This document shows, piece by piece, positions 41,834 to 50,185 of a DNA stretch of 60,819 nucleotides; the first letter of the stretch is position 1, and each line of letters opens with the position of its first letter. Source of the stretch: Candidatus Paraburkholderia calva. Lineage in GTDB: Bacteria; Pseudomonadota; Gammaproteobacteria; Burkholderiales; Burkholderiaceae. A model generated the notes under the pieces. The model was not told where the DNA came from. It saw only the letters and a program-made list of their open reading frames with translations, and ran no database searches. The position numbers were made by a program, and so were the translations under genes. The stretch lies in NCBI GenBank assembly GCA_001184395.1, contig LFLF01000005.1, positions 1-60,819 of the forward strand, written 5' to 3'.

Positions 41834-42846
41834 TTACTGCTGGGCGCGCTTCTGCTGCTTCTGCGATGCCTCGGGCGGCCGGAAGATCTTCACGGTGCGA
41901 ATCGCCTGATCGTCGCTGCGCAGCACTTCGAAGTGTACGTCCGCGATGCGGATCGACACGTCGCCGTCCGGAATATCCTCGAGCGTCTCCAGAATCAGGC
42001 CGTTGAGCGTTTTCGGGCCGTCGGTTGGAAGTTGCAGATGCAGCCAGCGGTTCAGTTCGCGCAGCGGCATGCTGCCGGCGACGATGCACTCGCCGTTGTC
42101 GTCCCAGCCGCCGTGCGAGCCTGCGCCGCGCGGGATCGTCGTCGTGAATTCGCCGATTAGTTCCTCGATGATGTCTTTCGGCGTGACGAGCCTTTGCAGC
42201 TCGCTATACTCGTCCATGACGATCGCGATGTGCTGACCGCTTTCCTGGAAAAACTGCAGTTGCTGGAACACGGGCGTGCCCGCCGGTACGAAATACGGCT
42301 CGGCGAGCAGTTCGCGCAGCGTCTCGCGCTCCAGTTCCTGGTTATGCAGCGCGGAGAGCGTCTTGCGCACATGCAGCACGCCCAGCACGCGATCGATATC
42401 GCCCTGATAGACGATCAGCTTGTTTGTGATAGCCAGTTTCGAGCTGGTGAAGGATCTGCTCAAACGGCGCGTCGAAGTCGAGCGCTTCGATGCGGCGGCG
42501 GGGAATCATCACGGCATCGACAGTGATGTTTTCCAGATCGAACAGATTGAGCAGGATGCTGCGGTGTTTGGTTGGCATGAAACTGCCGGTTTCCAGCACG
42601 ATGGTGCGCAACTCTTCCGGCGAAATGCGCTGGTCGTGCTTGTTTTTCGTGTTGATATGCAGCGCGGCGAGGATCGCGTTGGCGAACAAGTTCACGAACC
42701 AGATGAGCGGACGGCCGACGCGCATTAGCGGCGCGAGCATGAGGCTCGCGGGCAGCGCCACTTTCTCGGGATACGTCGTGCCGACGATCTTCGGCGCAAT
42801 CGCCGCGAACACGCGCAAATTTGCGCCCATAGGGGAAATTGTCCAC
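41834..42846 (-). pseudogene. HlyC/CorC (CNNM-type) transporter, deleted and frameshifted
   Basis: A membrane protein of the DUF21 plus CBS-pair plus CorC_HlyC type, linked to Mg/Co efflux. A GTG at 42844-42846 begins VDNFP as in homologs, but the sequence then jumps to AIAPKIVGTTYPEKVALPAS, so about 100 residues of the membrane domain are gone. The frame breaks again near 42440 between LHQLETGYH and NKLIVYQGDIDRVLG. The CBS and C-terminal domains are otherwise well preserved. A 14-bp palindrome lies at the deletion point (42813-42826). Confidence 0.88.
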
Positions 42847-42962
42847 GCGATTGATCGAGTAGTCGAGTAGGGCGGAGAGATGGGATGGACTATAGCAGAC
42901 AGATTTTGATGCCTGCGCACGCCCGGCTTTTGAGGCGCATGGGAAATTCGATGCAGGAAAAC

Positions 42963-42996
42963 AAAAGACCCGCATGGTGAACCATGCGGGTCTTTT
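42963..42996. terminator. Bidirectional terminator downstream of tRNA-Pro fragment
   Basis: Perfect 16-bp arms (42963-42978 and 42981-42996, AAAAGACCCGCATGGT and its complement) with a 2-nt gap. T-rich flanks on both strands make it work either way. It sits 6 bp beyond the tRNA 3' end and is the expected native terminator of that tRNA gene. Confidence 0.85.
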
Positions 42997-43002
42997 GAAT
43001 TC

Positions 43003-43048
43003 TGGTCGGGTGAGAGGATTCGAACCTCCGGCCTCTACGTCCCGAACG
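43003..43048 (-). tRNA. 3' fragment of tRNA-Pro(CGG), att-site remnant
   Basis: Read on the minus strand, 46 bp match the 3' part of a tRNA. It has the CGG anticodon end (TTCGGGA loop) and 3' anticodon arm, variable loop, the T arm with GGTTCGAATCC and an acceptor strand ending in CCA. The 5' half (D arm and 5' acceptor) is absent; instead an integrase remnant begins 78 bp away. This is the usual footprint of an element integrated at the 3' end of a tRNA gene. It cannot be a functional tRNA. Confidence 0.85.
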
Positions 43049-43126
43049 CGTTTGTCAAAAGATGATTTGACGGGGTTGTTGCCGCCAGCGTAGTATTGGT
43101 TGGGACAAAATTTGGGACAACAGTGA

Positions 43127-43912
43127 ATGGGGACAATTACCAAGCGAGGCGATCTGCAATGGCAGGCAAAGGTGCGGCGGAAGGGGTTCCCGCAACAATC
43201 GCGCACCTTCATGTACAAAGACAAAGAGGATGCCGAGAAATGGGTGCGGACCGTCGAGCGAGAGCTGGAGACCTCGGGTTCGTCGATTGCCGGGAGGCGG
43301 AGAAGAACACGCTTGCGGAAGTGCTCCGGCGGTATCAGAAGGATATTACGCCGCAAAAGAAGTCTGCAGCGATCGAGTCCGTGAAGATTGACGTGCTGTT
43401 GCGTGACAAGGCGCTCGTGGAGCTTGCCCTTGAAACGGGAATGCGATGCGGCGAACTGTTATCTCTGCAATGAGAAAACATCGACCTCGAGCGACGCACC
43501 GCTTACCTGCCGGATACGAAGAATGGGGATGCGCGTACGGCGCCGCTGTCGACGAGGGCGGTCAACATTTTGAAAGCGCTGCCGTCGTATATCGTCGACG
43601 GCGCTGGCGAGCGAGCCGTCGGCCCTGTCTTTGCAACGACCACGATGGCGCTTCGGAAGGGGTTCACGCGGGCGATCGAAAGAGCCTAGCAGCAAATATG
43701 CTGCTGATTGCGAGGAAGCCCGAAAGAAGCCTCTTTCGGGCTTCCTCTGCGACCTACATTTCCACGATACACGCCACGAGGCGGCGTCGCGATTGACTGA
43801 CAAACTTTCCAACGTACTGGAACTATCTGCAGTGACAGGGCATCGCGATCTGCGAATGCTGAAGCGGTCCTACCATCCTCGTGCAGAGGATCTCGCGAAG
43901 AAGCTCGACTAA
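43127..43912 (+). pseudogene. Phage/island tyrosine integrase, frameshifted and internally deleted
   Basis: A tyrosine-recombinase gene next to the tRNA fragment. The N-terminus reads MGTITKRGDLQWQAKVRRKG. The frame is lost near 43290, and TLAEVLRRYQKDITPQKK is joined, after a large internal deletion, to VELALETGMRCGELLSL (catalytic Arg box). It then continues in other frames as RRTAYLPDTKNGDARTAPLS and finally LHFHDTRHEAASRL, ELSAVTGHRDLRMLKRSYH (HxxR, H and Tyr boxes) to TAA-type stop at 43912. About 260 codons remain of an expected 350 or more. It is dead. Confidence 0.88.
43688..43747. repeat. Two tandem hairpins inside the integrase remnant
   Basis: The first hairpin has 7-bp arms AGCAGCA / TGCTGCT (43688-43694 and 43699-43705). 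The second has perfect 16-bp arms, GAGGAAGCCCGAAAGA (43712-43727) and its complement (43732-43747), with a 4-nt loop. They lie in codons for the stretch before the HDTRH motif. Confidence 0.85.
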
Positions 43913-43991
43913 ATGGTCTTCGCGGACACCTAAGGGCTGAACCAATCGAGCGCACACGCAATCGCGGAACTTATCGGATCAATGGGCGACA

Positions 43992-44244
43992 ATGAAAGTG
44001 CTTGTGAAGAAATGGGGTAATAACGCTTTCGTGCGAATCCCCGCTGCTGTTATGGCCGCAAGCAGGTTGGCTGTCGACCAGCCAGTAGATGTGCGCGAAG
44101 AAGGCGGCCGTATCGTAATTGAGCCCTATCCGCGAGAATGAGCTTGAGATGCTCGTCGCGGGTATCACCCCGGACAACCTGCACGGCGAGGTTTGCTTTG
44201 GCTCGGCTGTCGGCAGGGAGATTGATCTGTGCCGTGGGCGATAG
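43992..44244 (+). pseudogene. MazE/AbrB-type antitoxin, frameshifted
   Basis: A type II antitoxin gene. The first 49 codons read MKVLVKKWGNNAFVRIPAAV and VREEGGRIVIEPYPRE, a typical MazE/SpoVT-AbrB DNA-binding domain, and stop at 44139-44141. The toxin-binding tail continues in the +1-shifted frame from 44134 (ENELEMLVAGITPDNLHGEV) to TAG 44242-44244. A 1-nt insertion near 44131 explains the shift. No mazF toxin gene is recognisable downstream. Confidence 0.82.
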
Positions 44245-45279
44245 TGTGGATTTCAAGGCTGTTGATAGCCCGCTTGAAGCTCGGGATAGCGTTCCGGGGT
44301 GTCAGGATAGCATTTCGCTGCTTCCTCAGGGAGCCTTGATGGTAAAGGTTTTGTGGACTGTGATGTAACCTCTACCTTTTTCTACCGGCTGCGATCTGTG
44401 GACAAAAGGACGACTCACTCGTATATCGCCGACACCCTTGCCGGGGGACGGCGGGGCGCCGGTACGTGAAACGCCCGGGGGCGCCGCCATACAGGGACGA
44501 ACAACGTCGAGCAGCGGATACCGAAATATCGAATCTCTGAGAAGGGATGGGGCAGCCGGAAATACCGGTTACAAGGCAAAAACGGCTCATATTCGGCGAC
44601 GGACTCAAACGGCTCTACGCGCTTCAGCGTGCCGGCCAGGAAGCTTGGTTTCGCGTTTTCCGGGTGCCGTCATAAACGGATTTTTTCATACGCCAGGGCT
44701 CAGAGCGTACGCTGCGGGTCTGATCGACCCGTTGTGGACCTGCGCTATACCGATTCGATCAGCCCGAAGCTGCCCCTGAGATCCACATCACCCTCGTGTC
44801 GACTGATGAAGCCTCTCGCGGTATAGTTACCGCATTTCTCAAAATCTCAATCTCTTAAGACGGAAGACCATACGAAATCAAGTGACGCCACCCGTAAGCA
44901 CGGTCGCGAGAGCCCAGCATGGTGTGGCCAACGCAACCACAGATGCGCCTAAGACTCGCCAGATCCATAAAGAGGGCGAAGTGAACATTTCGGTCGTTTA
45001 TGTTTTGTGCTGCCGTACCGGCCGTGCGTCGCGCTTCAGTCGGAAGGACTTTTTCAGAAGGCATAGAAAAACAGAAGGTTTGTGTCGATTCTAGCGGAAT
45101 CGGCTGTCATGAGCCGCCAAACACCGGCCGTCCAACGGACATTGCTGCGCACAATGCGCTTCGGCGCATCTTCGCAAAACCCAGTAAGCTTAACGGATTG
45201 TCGCCGGGTTGAAACCTTGGCGCGGGCATCCATATGCATGACCCGCGGCAATGCCGCATGCATCTCACAAGGAGCAGGC
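44245..45279. other. About 1 kb of unassigned, probably decayed island DNA
   Basis: Short overlapping frames occur on both strands (for example 44438-44779 plus and 44855-45064 minus). None has a recognisable domain, consistent high-GC3 codon pattern or a good ribosome binding site. AT content is higher than in flanking genes. The last 100 bp must contain the msrA promoter. The stretch follows the integrase and antitoxin remnants and is most simply read as rubble of the same island. Confidence 0.5.
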
Positions 45280-45837
45280 ATGACCCAGCAGAACGGGACG
45301 AACTTCGAAACCGCGATCCTTGGCGGCGGTTGCTTCTGGTGCACCGAGGCCGTTTTTCTGGCGGTCGAGGGCGTGAAATCGGTCGAATCGGGCTATGCGG
45401 GCGGTCAGACGGTGAATCCGTCCTATGAACAGGTCTGCGAAGGCGATACTGGCTACGCCGAAGTGGTGAAAATGGTCTTCGATCCGTCGATGATCGGCTA
45501 CCGCCAGGTGCTGGAAACCTTCTTCGCGACGCACGATCCGACGCAATTGAACCGTCAGGGCAATGACTTGGGCACGCAATATCGGTCGGCGGTTTTCACG
45601 CTGTCCGACGATCAGCGCAAGATCGCGCTCGAAGTGATCGACGAATTGCAACGCGAGGATGTCTACGGCGGCAAGATCGTGACGGAAGTCACGCCGCTCG
45701 TCGACGACTACTATCCCGCCGAGGAATATCACCAGAACTTTTTCGCGCGCAATCCGAATCAGGGTTATTGTGTGGCGGTCGTCGGTCCAAAGGTGGCCAA
45801 GTTTCGCAGGAAGTTCGCTCATCGGTTGAAAGGCTGA
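45280..45837 (+). CDS. msrA: Peptide-methionine (S)-S-oxide reductase
   Basis: Repairs oxidised methionine in proteins using thioredoxin. The 185-aa protein has the catalytic motif ILGGGCFWCTEAVF near residue 16, YAGGQTVNPSYEQVC, FFATHDPTQLNRQGND and the C-terminal EEYHQNFFARNPNQGYC with recycling Cys. ATG 45280 follows CAAGGAGCAGGC, a good ribosome binding site. It is the only intact gene between the pilus remnants and cfa. Confidence 0.94.
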   Translation: MTQQNGTNFETAILGGGCFWCTEAVFLAVEGVKSVESGYAGGQTVNPSYEQVCEGDTGYAEVVKMVFDPSMIGYRQVLETFFATHDPTQLNRQGNDLGTQYRSAVFTLSDDQRKIALEVIDELQREDVYGGKIVTEVTPLVDDYYPAEEYHQNFFARNPNQGYCVAVVGPKVAKFRRKFAHRLKG

Positions 45838-45861
45838 TGGCTGATGTTCGGCGGCTGACGC

Positions 45862-46940
45862 TTAGCGTGGCCTCAGGCGCTCGCATTCCTCCGCAATCTC
45901 CCGCGCCAGCTCGAAGTAGGTGAGCGGCGCGGACTCTTCCGCCTTGTTGTTCGCCGCGATCACCACCGGCTGGTCCGCTATTGCATAGCGCACGGCCAGT
46001 TCGGCGAGCGCGGCGGGCGTCTCCCGATCTTCATCGACGATCGCGTCGAACGGTTCGTACTTCGCCTTCGCCTGCTCGTAGCGGAAACCGCTGTGCAGAC
46101 TCCAACGCATGATCAGCGGTCCCGGTCCGTCTTCGTCCAGCATCGCGAGCGTCTTCGCCTGACGGCGCACGTTCAGTATGCGCGCATGTACGCCGATGCA
46201 ATACGCCGATGCAATAGCGCACCTTCGCATCGCGGATTTCGACGGCGTAGCAGGCGTCGCCCTCGAGCGGCGGCAGCGCGGCGAGAAAATCTGCGAGCCG
46301 GTCGATGAAGCGCTGCGGTTCGACGATCATGGCATCCGGTAGCGGCGAGAACTGGAACACAAGCGCGCCTGCCTTCGATCCGAGCCCGCCGATACACGGC
46401 GTCACGAACTCGTCGATGGCGATCTGCGATCTGCGCATTCAGAAACGCGGGATTTTCGGCATCGGGCGTACCGCGTTCGCCCCGCACGAAGGCGTCGGTG
46501 ACGGAGGCGAGCGCTTTCACGATGAAGCGGAAATGCTCGGGTACCTGCGATGCGTACGGGCATATTCCGCGAACGAGAGCGTCGCGTAGAACGAGCGGTC
46601 GATCGAGACCGAGCTCAGCAACGGATGCGCGCCGTATACAGCGAGACCGTCACGGGAGAGTTTGGTATTGGAGTAGTCGTCGCCGTAGACGATGCCGCGC
46701 TAGCCCGGAAACGACCACGTGGACGTGCCGAGACGGATCGCATCGGGAAGCCGCTTGCCGAGCGAGCGCTTCGAGTTCCGGTTGCAGCGGCACGGGCAGC
46801 ACGCCGCTCGCTCGCGGTGTCTTTACGGACGTCGCCGCTTTTTCGGACGCGGCGGGCGGGGCGGGATCGGACGAGGCGGGTGCGCCGAACAGATCGAACT
46901 GTTCCTCCGCTTCCGTCGCCTCCGCGTGCGCCGGCGTCAT
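45862..46940 (-). pseudogene. DUF72 (YecE-like) protein, frameshifted
   Basis: Starts at 46940 (MTPAHAEATEAEEQFDLFGA) and ends ECERLRPR with a stop at 45862. The family is TIM-barrel-like with no established reaction. Fragments in successive frames include NAQIADRH, GGLGSKAGALVFQFSPLP with EPQRFIDRLADFLAAL, EIRDAKVRYCIGV and MRWSLHSGFRYEQAKAKYEPF ... QPVVIAANNKAEESAPLT. At least four shifts are present. One is caused by an exact 13-bp tandem duplication at 46190-46215 inside the RYCIGV motif. Confidence 0.88.
46190..46215. repeat. 13-bp exact tandem duplication
   Basis: The unit ACGCCGATGCAAT occurs at 46190-46202 and 46203-46215. It repeats the codons for the CIGV motif of the DUF72 remnant and shifts the frame by one; the coding frame indeed changes exactly here. 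Confidence 0.95.
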
Positions 46941-46989
46941 GTCGCCTCGCTGTCCTGAACCGCATCCGCCTTCCGATGCATCGACTGCC

Positions 46990-48204
46990 TCAGAGCGCCT
47001 TGTCATAGATATAGTGGCGCGACCACGGCAACGTCTTCGCGCTGCGCCCCGCCTTGCGGCAGACCACCTGATAGATCGAGACGTCGTCGTTCTCGAACGC
47101 ATACGCGCAACCCGCCAGATACACGCGCCAGATGCGGAAGTGTTCGTCATCGACGAGTTTCTTCGCTTCTTCCGCGTTCTCCTCGAACTTGTTCGCCCAC
47201 ATGTTGAGCGTGTGCGCGTAGTGACGGCGCAGGCTTTCGATGTCGACCGCCTCCAGCCCGCCTTCCTGCATGGTCTGCAAGGCGAGGCTGATATGCGGCA
47301 GTTCGCCGTCCGGGAACACGTACTTGTCGATGAATTCGCCGCCGCCGAGCGAGGTTTCGCCGCTTTCCGAATCCGACGACGTAATGCCGTGATTCATCGC
47401 GATGCCGTCATCGACGAGCAATTCGCGAATGCGCGCGGAGTAGCCGGGCAGATTCTTGCGCCCGACATGCTCGAACATGCCGACGCTGGTGATGCGGTCG
47501 AACTGCTCTGGCACGTCGCGGTAATCCTGCAGGCGGATTTCGACCTGGCCTTCGAGGCCGGCGTCTTTCACCCGCTGCGTGGCGAGCTTGAACTGGTTTT
47601 CCGACAGCGTGACGCCCACGCACTGCGCGCCGAATTTTTGCGCCGCGCGGATCACGAGCGCGCCCCAGCCGCAGCCGATATCCAGTAGACGATGCCCCGG
47701 CTGCACCTGGATCTTGGTGAGGATGTGGTCGATCTTCTTTAGTTGCGCGGTGTCGATGTCTTCGTCGCCGTTCTCGAAGTACGCGCACGAATAGACCAGG
47801 TTCTTGTCGAGCCAGAGCTGATAGAACTCGTTCGACACATCGTAGTGATACTGAATGGCTTTCTTGTCCGAGGCCTTGCTGTGCGTAAAGTATCGTCGCA
47901 CGCGCGTCAGCTTGCTCGCGCTCGTGACGGTAATCTTGGCGAGCGAGTAGCCGATGTTGATGATATCGGTCAGCTTGCCTTCAATATCGATCTTGCCCTT
48001 TACGTAGGCTTCCCCGAGATTGTCCAGGCTCGGATCCATCAGATAGGGCAGCGCGGTCGCATTCTTGACGTGCAACGTGACTTGCGGCGCGGCGAACTGG
48101 CCGAAGTCATGCTGTTGCCCATCCCAAAGCACGAGGCGCGCGGGCAGGTTGGCCCGGTCGCGAACTTCCTCGACCCATTGTGTCAGCTTCTTCTCCCAAA
48201 ACAT
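46990..48204 (-). CDS. cfa: Cyclopropane-fatty-acyl-phospholipid synthase
   Basis: Transfers a methylene from SAM to double bonds of membrane phospholipid acyl chains, usually in stationary phase or acid stress. The 404-aa protein has an N-terminal lipid-binding domain, YHYDVSNEFYQLWLDKN, the SAM motif LLDIGCGWGALVIRAA, the FEHVGRKNLPGY motif and the C-terminal WRVYLAGCAYAFE. It is intact, with start MFWEKKLTQW at 48204. Confidence 0.95.
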   Translation of the reverse strand: MFWEKKLTQWVEEVRDRANLPARLVLWDGQQHDFGQFAAPQVTLHVKNATALPYLMDPSLDNLGEAYVKGKIDIEGKLTDIINIGYSLAKITVTSASKLTRVRRYFTHSKASDKKAIQYHYDVSNEFYQLWLDKNLVYSCAYFENGDEDIDTAQLKKIDHILTKIQVQPGHRLLDIGCGWGALVIRAAQKFGAQCVGVTLSENQFKLATQRVKDAGLEGQVEIRLQDYRDVPEQFDRITSVGMFEHVGRKNLPGYSARIRELLVDDGIAMNHGITSSDSESGETSLGGGEFIDKYVFPDGELPHISLALQTMQEGGLEAVDIESLRRHYAHTLNMWANKFEENAEEAKKLVDDEHFRIWRVYLAGCAYAFENDDVSIYQVVCRKAGRSAKTLPWSRHYIYDKAL

Positions 48205-48322
48205 GCTTGTTTCTCCACGCTAAAGAAAATCAAGAAATCTCGGGAAGGCTTATGCCTTCTTGTAGGTGCCGCTTCACTGTGTCAGCGTTGTCATTATGTG
48301 CTGCCAGTACATCTAATATTTT

Positions 48323-48964
48323 TTACGGTGCGAACCGCTCGATGCGCCACGGGCTGCTCGCGCCGTCGCGCGAATACACGATGCGGTCATGCAGCCGCGA
48401 AGGACGGCCCTGCCAGAATTCGATTACATCCGGCACCAGCCGGTAGCCGCCCCAGTGCGGCGGGCGCGGCGGGTTCTCGCCGAATTTCGCGCTCATCTCG
48501 CGTTCGCGCGCTTCGAGCGCTTCGCGGCTCGCGAGCGGCTGGCTCTGATCCGACGCCCACGCGCCGATGCGCGAGCCCGGCGGCCGCGATGCATAGTAGC
48601 TGTCGCTTTCGGCGCTGCTGGTTTGTTCGACGCGGCCTTCGATACGCACCTGACGCTCCAGTTCGATCCAGTGAAACAGCAGGCTTGCCGCCGGATTCGC
48701 CGCCAGTTCGCGGCCCTTGCGGCTGTCGTAGTTGGTGAAGAACACGAAGCCGCGCGTGTCCACGCCCTTGATCAGCACGATGCGCGCGGCCGGCCGTCCG
48801 TCCGGATCGACGGTGGCGAGCGTCATGGCGTTCGGTTCGGGCAACTTGGCATCGAACGCCTGGGCGAACCAGGTGTCGAACTGGCGGATGGGGTCGCGAT
48901 CGACATCGGTGGCGTCGAGCGAGCCACGAGAATAGTTTTTGCGAAGATCTGCGAGGGTGGTCAT
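48323..48964 (-). CDS. pdxH: Pyridoxamine 5'-phosphate oxidase
   Basis: FMN enzyme that makes pyridoxal 5'-phosphate from PNP or PMP. The 213-aa protein has the FMN-binding [20 protein letters not shown] and [17 protein letters not shown], and the C-terminal [20 protein letters not shown] with RIVYSRD and WRIERFAP. The start at 48964 ([10 protein letters not shown]) is preferred over an upstream frame from 49036. It is intact. Confidence 0.95.
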   Translation of the reverse strand: MTTLADLRKNYSRGSLDATDVDRDPIRQFDTWFAQAFDAKLPEPNAMTLATVDPDGRPAARIVLIKGVDTRGFVFFTNYDSRKGRELAANPAASLLFHWIELERQVRIEGRVEQTSSAESDSYYASRPPGSRIGAWASDQSQPLASREALEAREREMSAKFGENPPRPPHWGGYRLVPDVIEFWQGRPSRLHDRIVYSRDGASSPWRIERFAP

Positions 48965-49081
48965 TTTTATGCAAACGCTACAGTCGGCGTCAGTATAGCC
49001 AAGGTGACTCGTTCTTGCCCTGAATATAAAAGTCATTACCGAATCATCGGCCTCGGCTATTACGAGTTAGGTTTCGATAAG

Positions 49082-49112
49082 GCCGAATACGCAATTCGGC
49101 TGTAGTTTTTTT
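49082..49112 (+). terminator. Orphan terminator-like hairpin
   Basis: GCCGAAT / ATTCGGC arms (49082-49088 and 49094-49100) are followed by TGTAG and seven T. It lies between divergent pdxH and tcdA, where no plus-strand gene ends. A TATAAA at 49025-49030 could be a -10 of a short transcript ending here. Confidence 0.45.
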
Positions 49113-49236
49113 GATTGACCACGTAACTTTGCACGGCTGATAGCTCGTTGTAAGAATTTGTTGACAAGGGTCAAGTGTTTGCGGGTTGCTTGCTTCGAGT
49201 TTGCTTTCAAAGTTTCCGGATTCATTGACGTACGCC

Positions 49237-50081
49237 ATGAACGCTTCCTCTCTCATCGCCGGCTCACAGCTTGTCGAAGACACCGCCGATCGCGAACGGT
49301 GCTTCGGCGGCATCGCGCGTTTGTACGGCGCGCCCGTGCTTGCTGCGTTCGAACGCGCGCATGTCGCGGTTATCGGCATCGGCGGCGTCGGGTCGTGGGT
49401 TGCCGAGGCGCTGGCGCGCAGCGCGATCGGCAAGCTCACGCTGATCGATCTCGACAACGTCGCCGAGAGCAACACCAACCGGCAGATCCACGCGCTCGAC
49501 GGCAAGTACGGCAAGGCCAGGTGACCGCGATGGCCGAGCGCATCAAGCTGATCGATCCGGCCTGTGAGGTCATGCAGATCGAGGACTTCGTGGAGCCGGG
49601 CAACTTCGACGCGACGCTTGGCGCCCGTTTCGATTATGTGGTCGATGCGATCGACAGCGTGCGGACGAAAACCCCCTTATCGCATGGTGTGTCGAGCATA
49701 AGCAGTCGCTCATCACGGTGGGCGGCGCGGGTGGGCAGCTCGACCCGACGCGCATCCGCATCGACGATCTCGCGCTGACGATTAAGGACCCGCTGCTCTC
49801 CAAAGTGCGCGGCCAGTTACGCAAGATGCACGGCTTTCCGCGCGGCCCGAAGGCGCGTTTCAAGGTGAGCGCGGTGTATTCGGATGAACCGTTGATCTAT
49901 CCCGACGCACTCGTGTGCGACCTGAGCGATGGCGCGGAACATCTGGAAACTGGCGCGGGACATGCGGGCCCAGTGGGGTTGAACTGCGCGGGTTTCGGCT
50001 CGAGCGTGTGCGTCACGGCGAGCTTCGGCTTCGCGACGGCGGCGCACGTGTTGAGGGGGGGTGGCGAAGCAGGCGGGGTAA
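49237..50081 (+). pseudogene. tcdA: tRNA threonylcarbamoyladenosine dehydratase, frameshifted
   Basis: TcdA (CsdL, E1-like ThiF fold) cyclises t6A37 of ANN-decoding tRNAs to ct6A. The start MNASSLIAGSQLVEDTADRE and the nucleotide-binding VAVIGIGGVGSWVAEALAR are intact. A 1-nt deletion gives TGA at about 49522 after GKYGKAR. The next block (AERIKLIDPACEVMQIEDF, YVVDAIDSVRTKT) breaks near 49672 by another 1-nt deletion. GGAGGQLDPTRIRIDDLAL to GFGSSVCVTASFGFATAAH follows, and a G-run expansion (49...50055-50061) removes the native stop at 50079-50081. Confidence 0.9.
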
Positions 50082-50106
50082 TCGCCAAGCCTCGGGAGGA
50101 TGGATA

Positions 50107-50141
50107 AAAAACGGCCAGCTTCGAAACAAGCTGGCCGTTTT
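50107..50141. terminator. Bidirectional terminator between tcdA and cnoX remnants
   Basis: AAAACGGCCAGCTT (50108-50121) pairs with AAGCTGGCCGTTTT (50128-50141) around a 6-nt loop. A-rich and T-rich flanks serve both strands. It separates the two convergent pseudogenes. Confidence 0.85.
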
Positions 50142-50185
50142 CGTTTTGCATGATTTGCGCGGGTTGCCCGATGCCGCGGGTGCGC

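Noticed and set aside
43712..43747. Large hairpin in the integrase as a transcription terminator
   Set aside because: It is not followed by a T run and lies within integrase codons; reported only as an unexplained palindrome.
44230..44368. Possible MazF toxin start (GTG, reading VPWAIVWI) after the MazE remnant
   Set aside because: The match is a few residues and the frame ends after about 35 codons with nothing MazF-like downstream.
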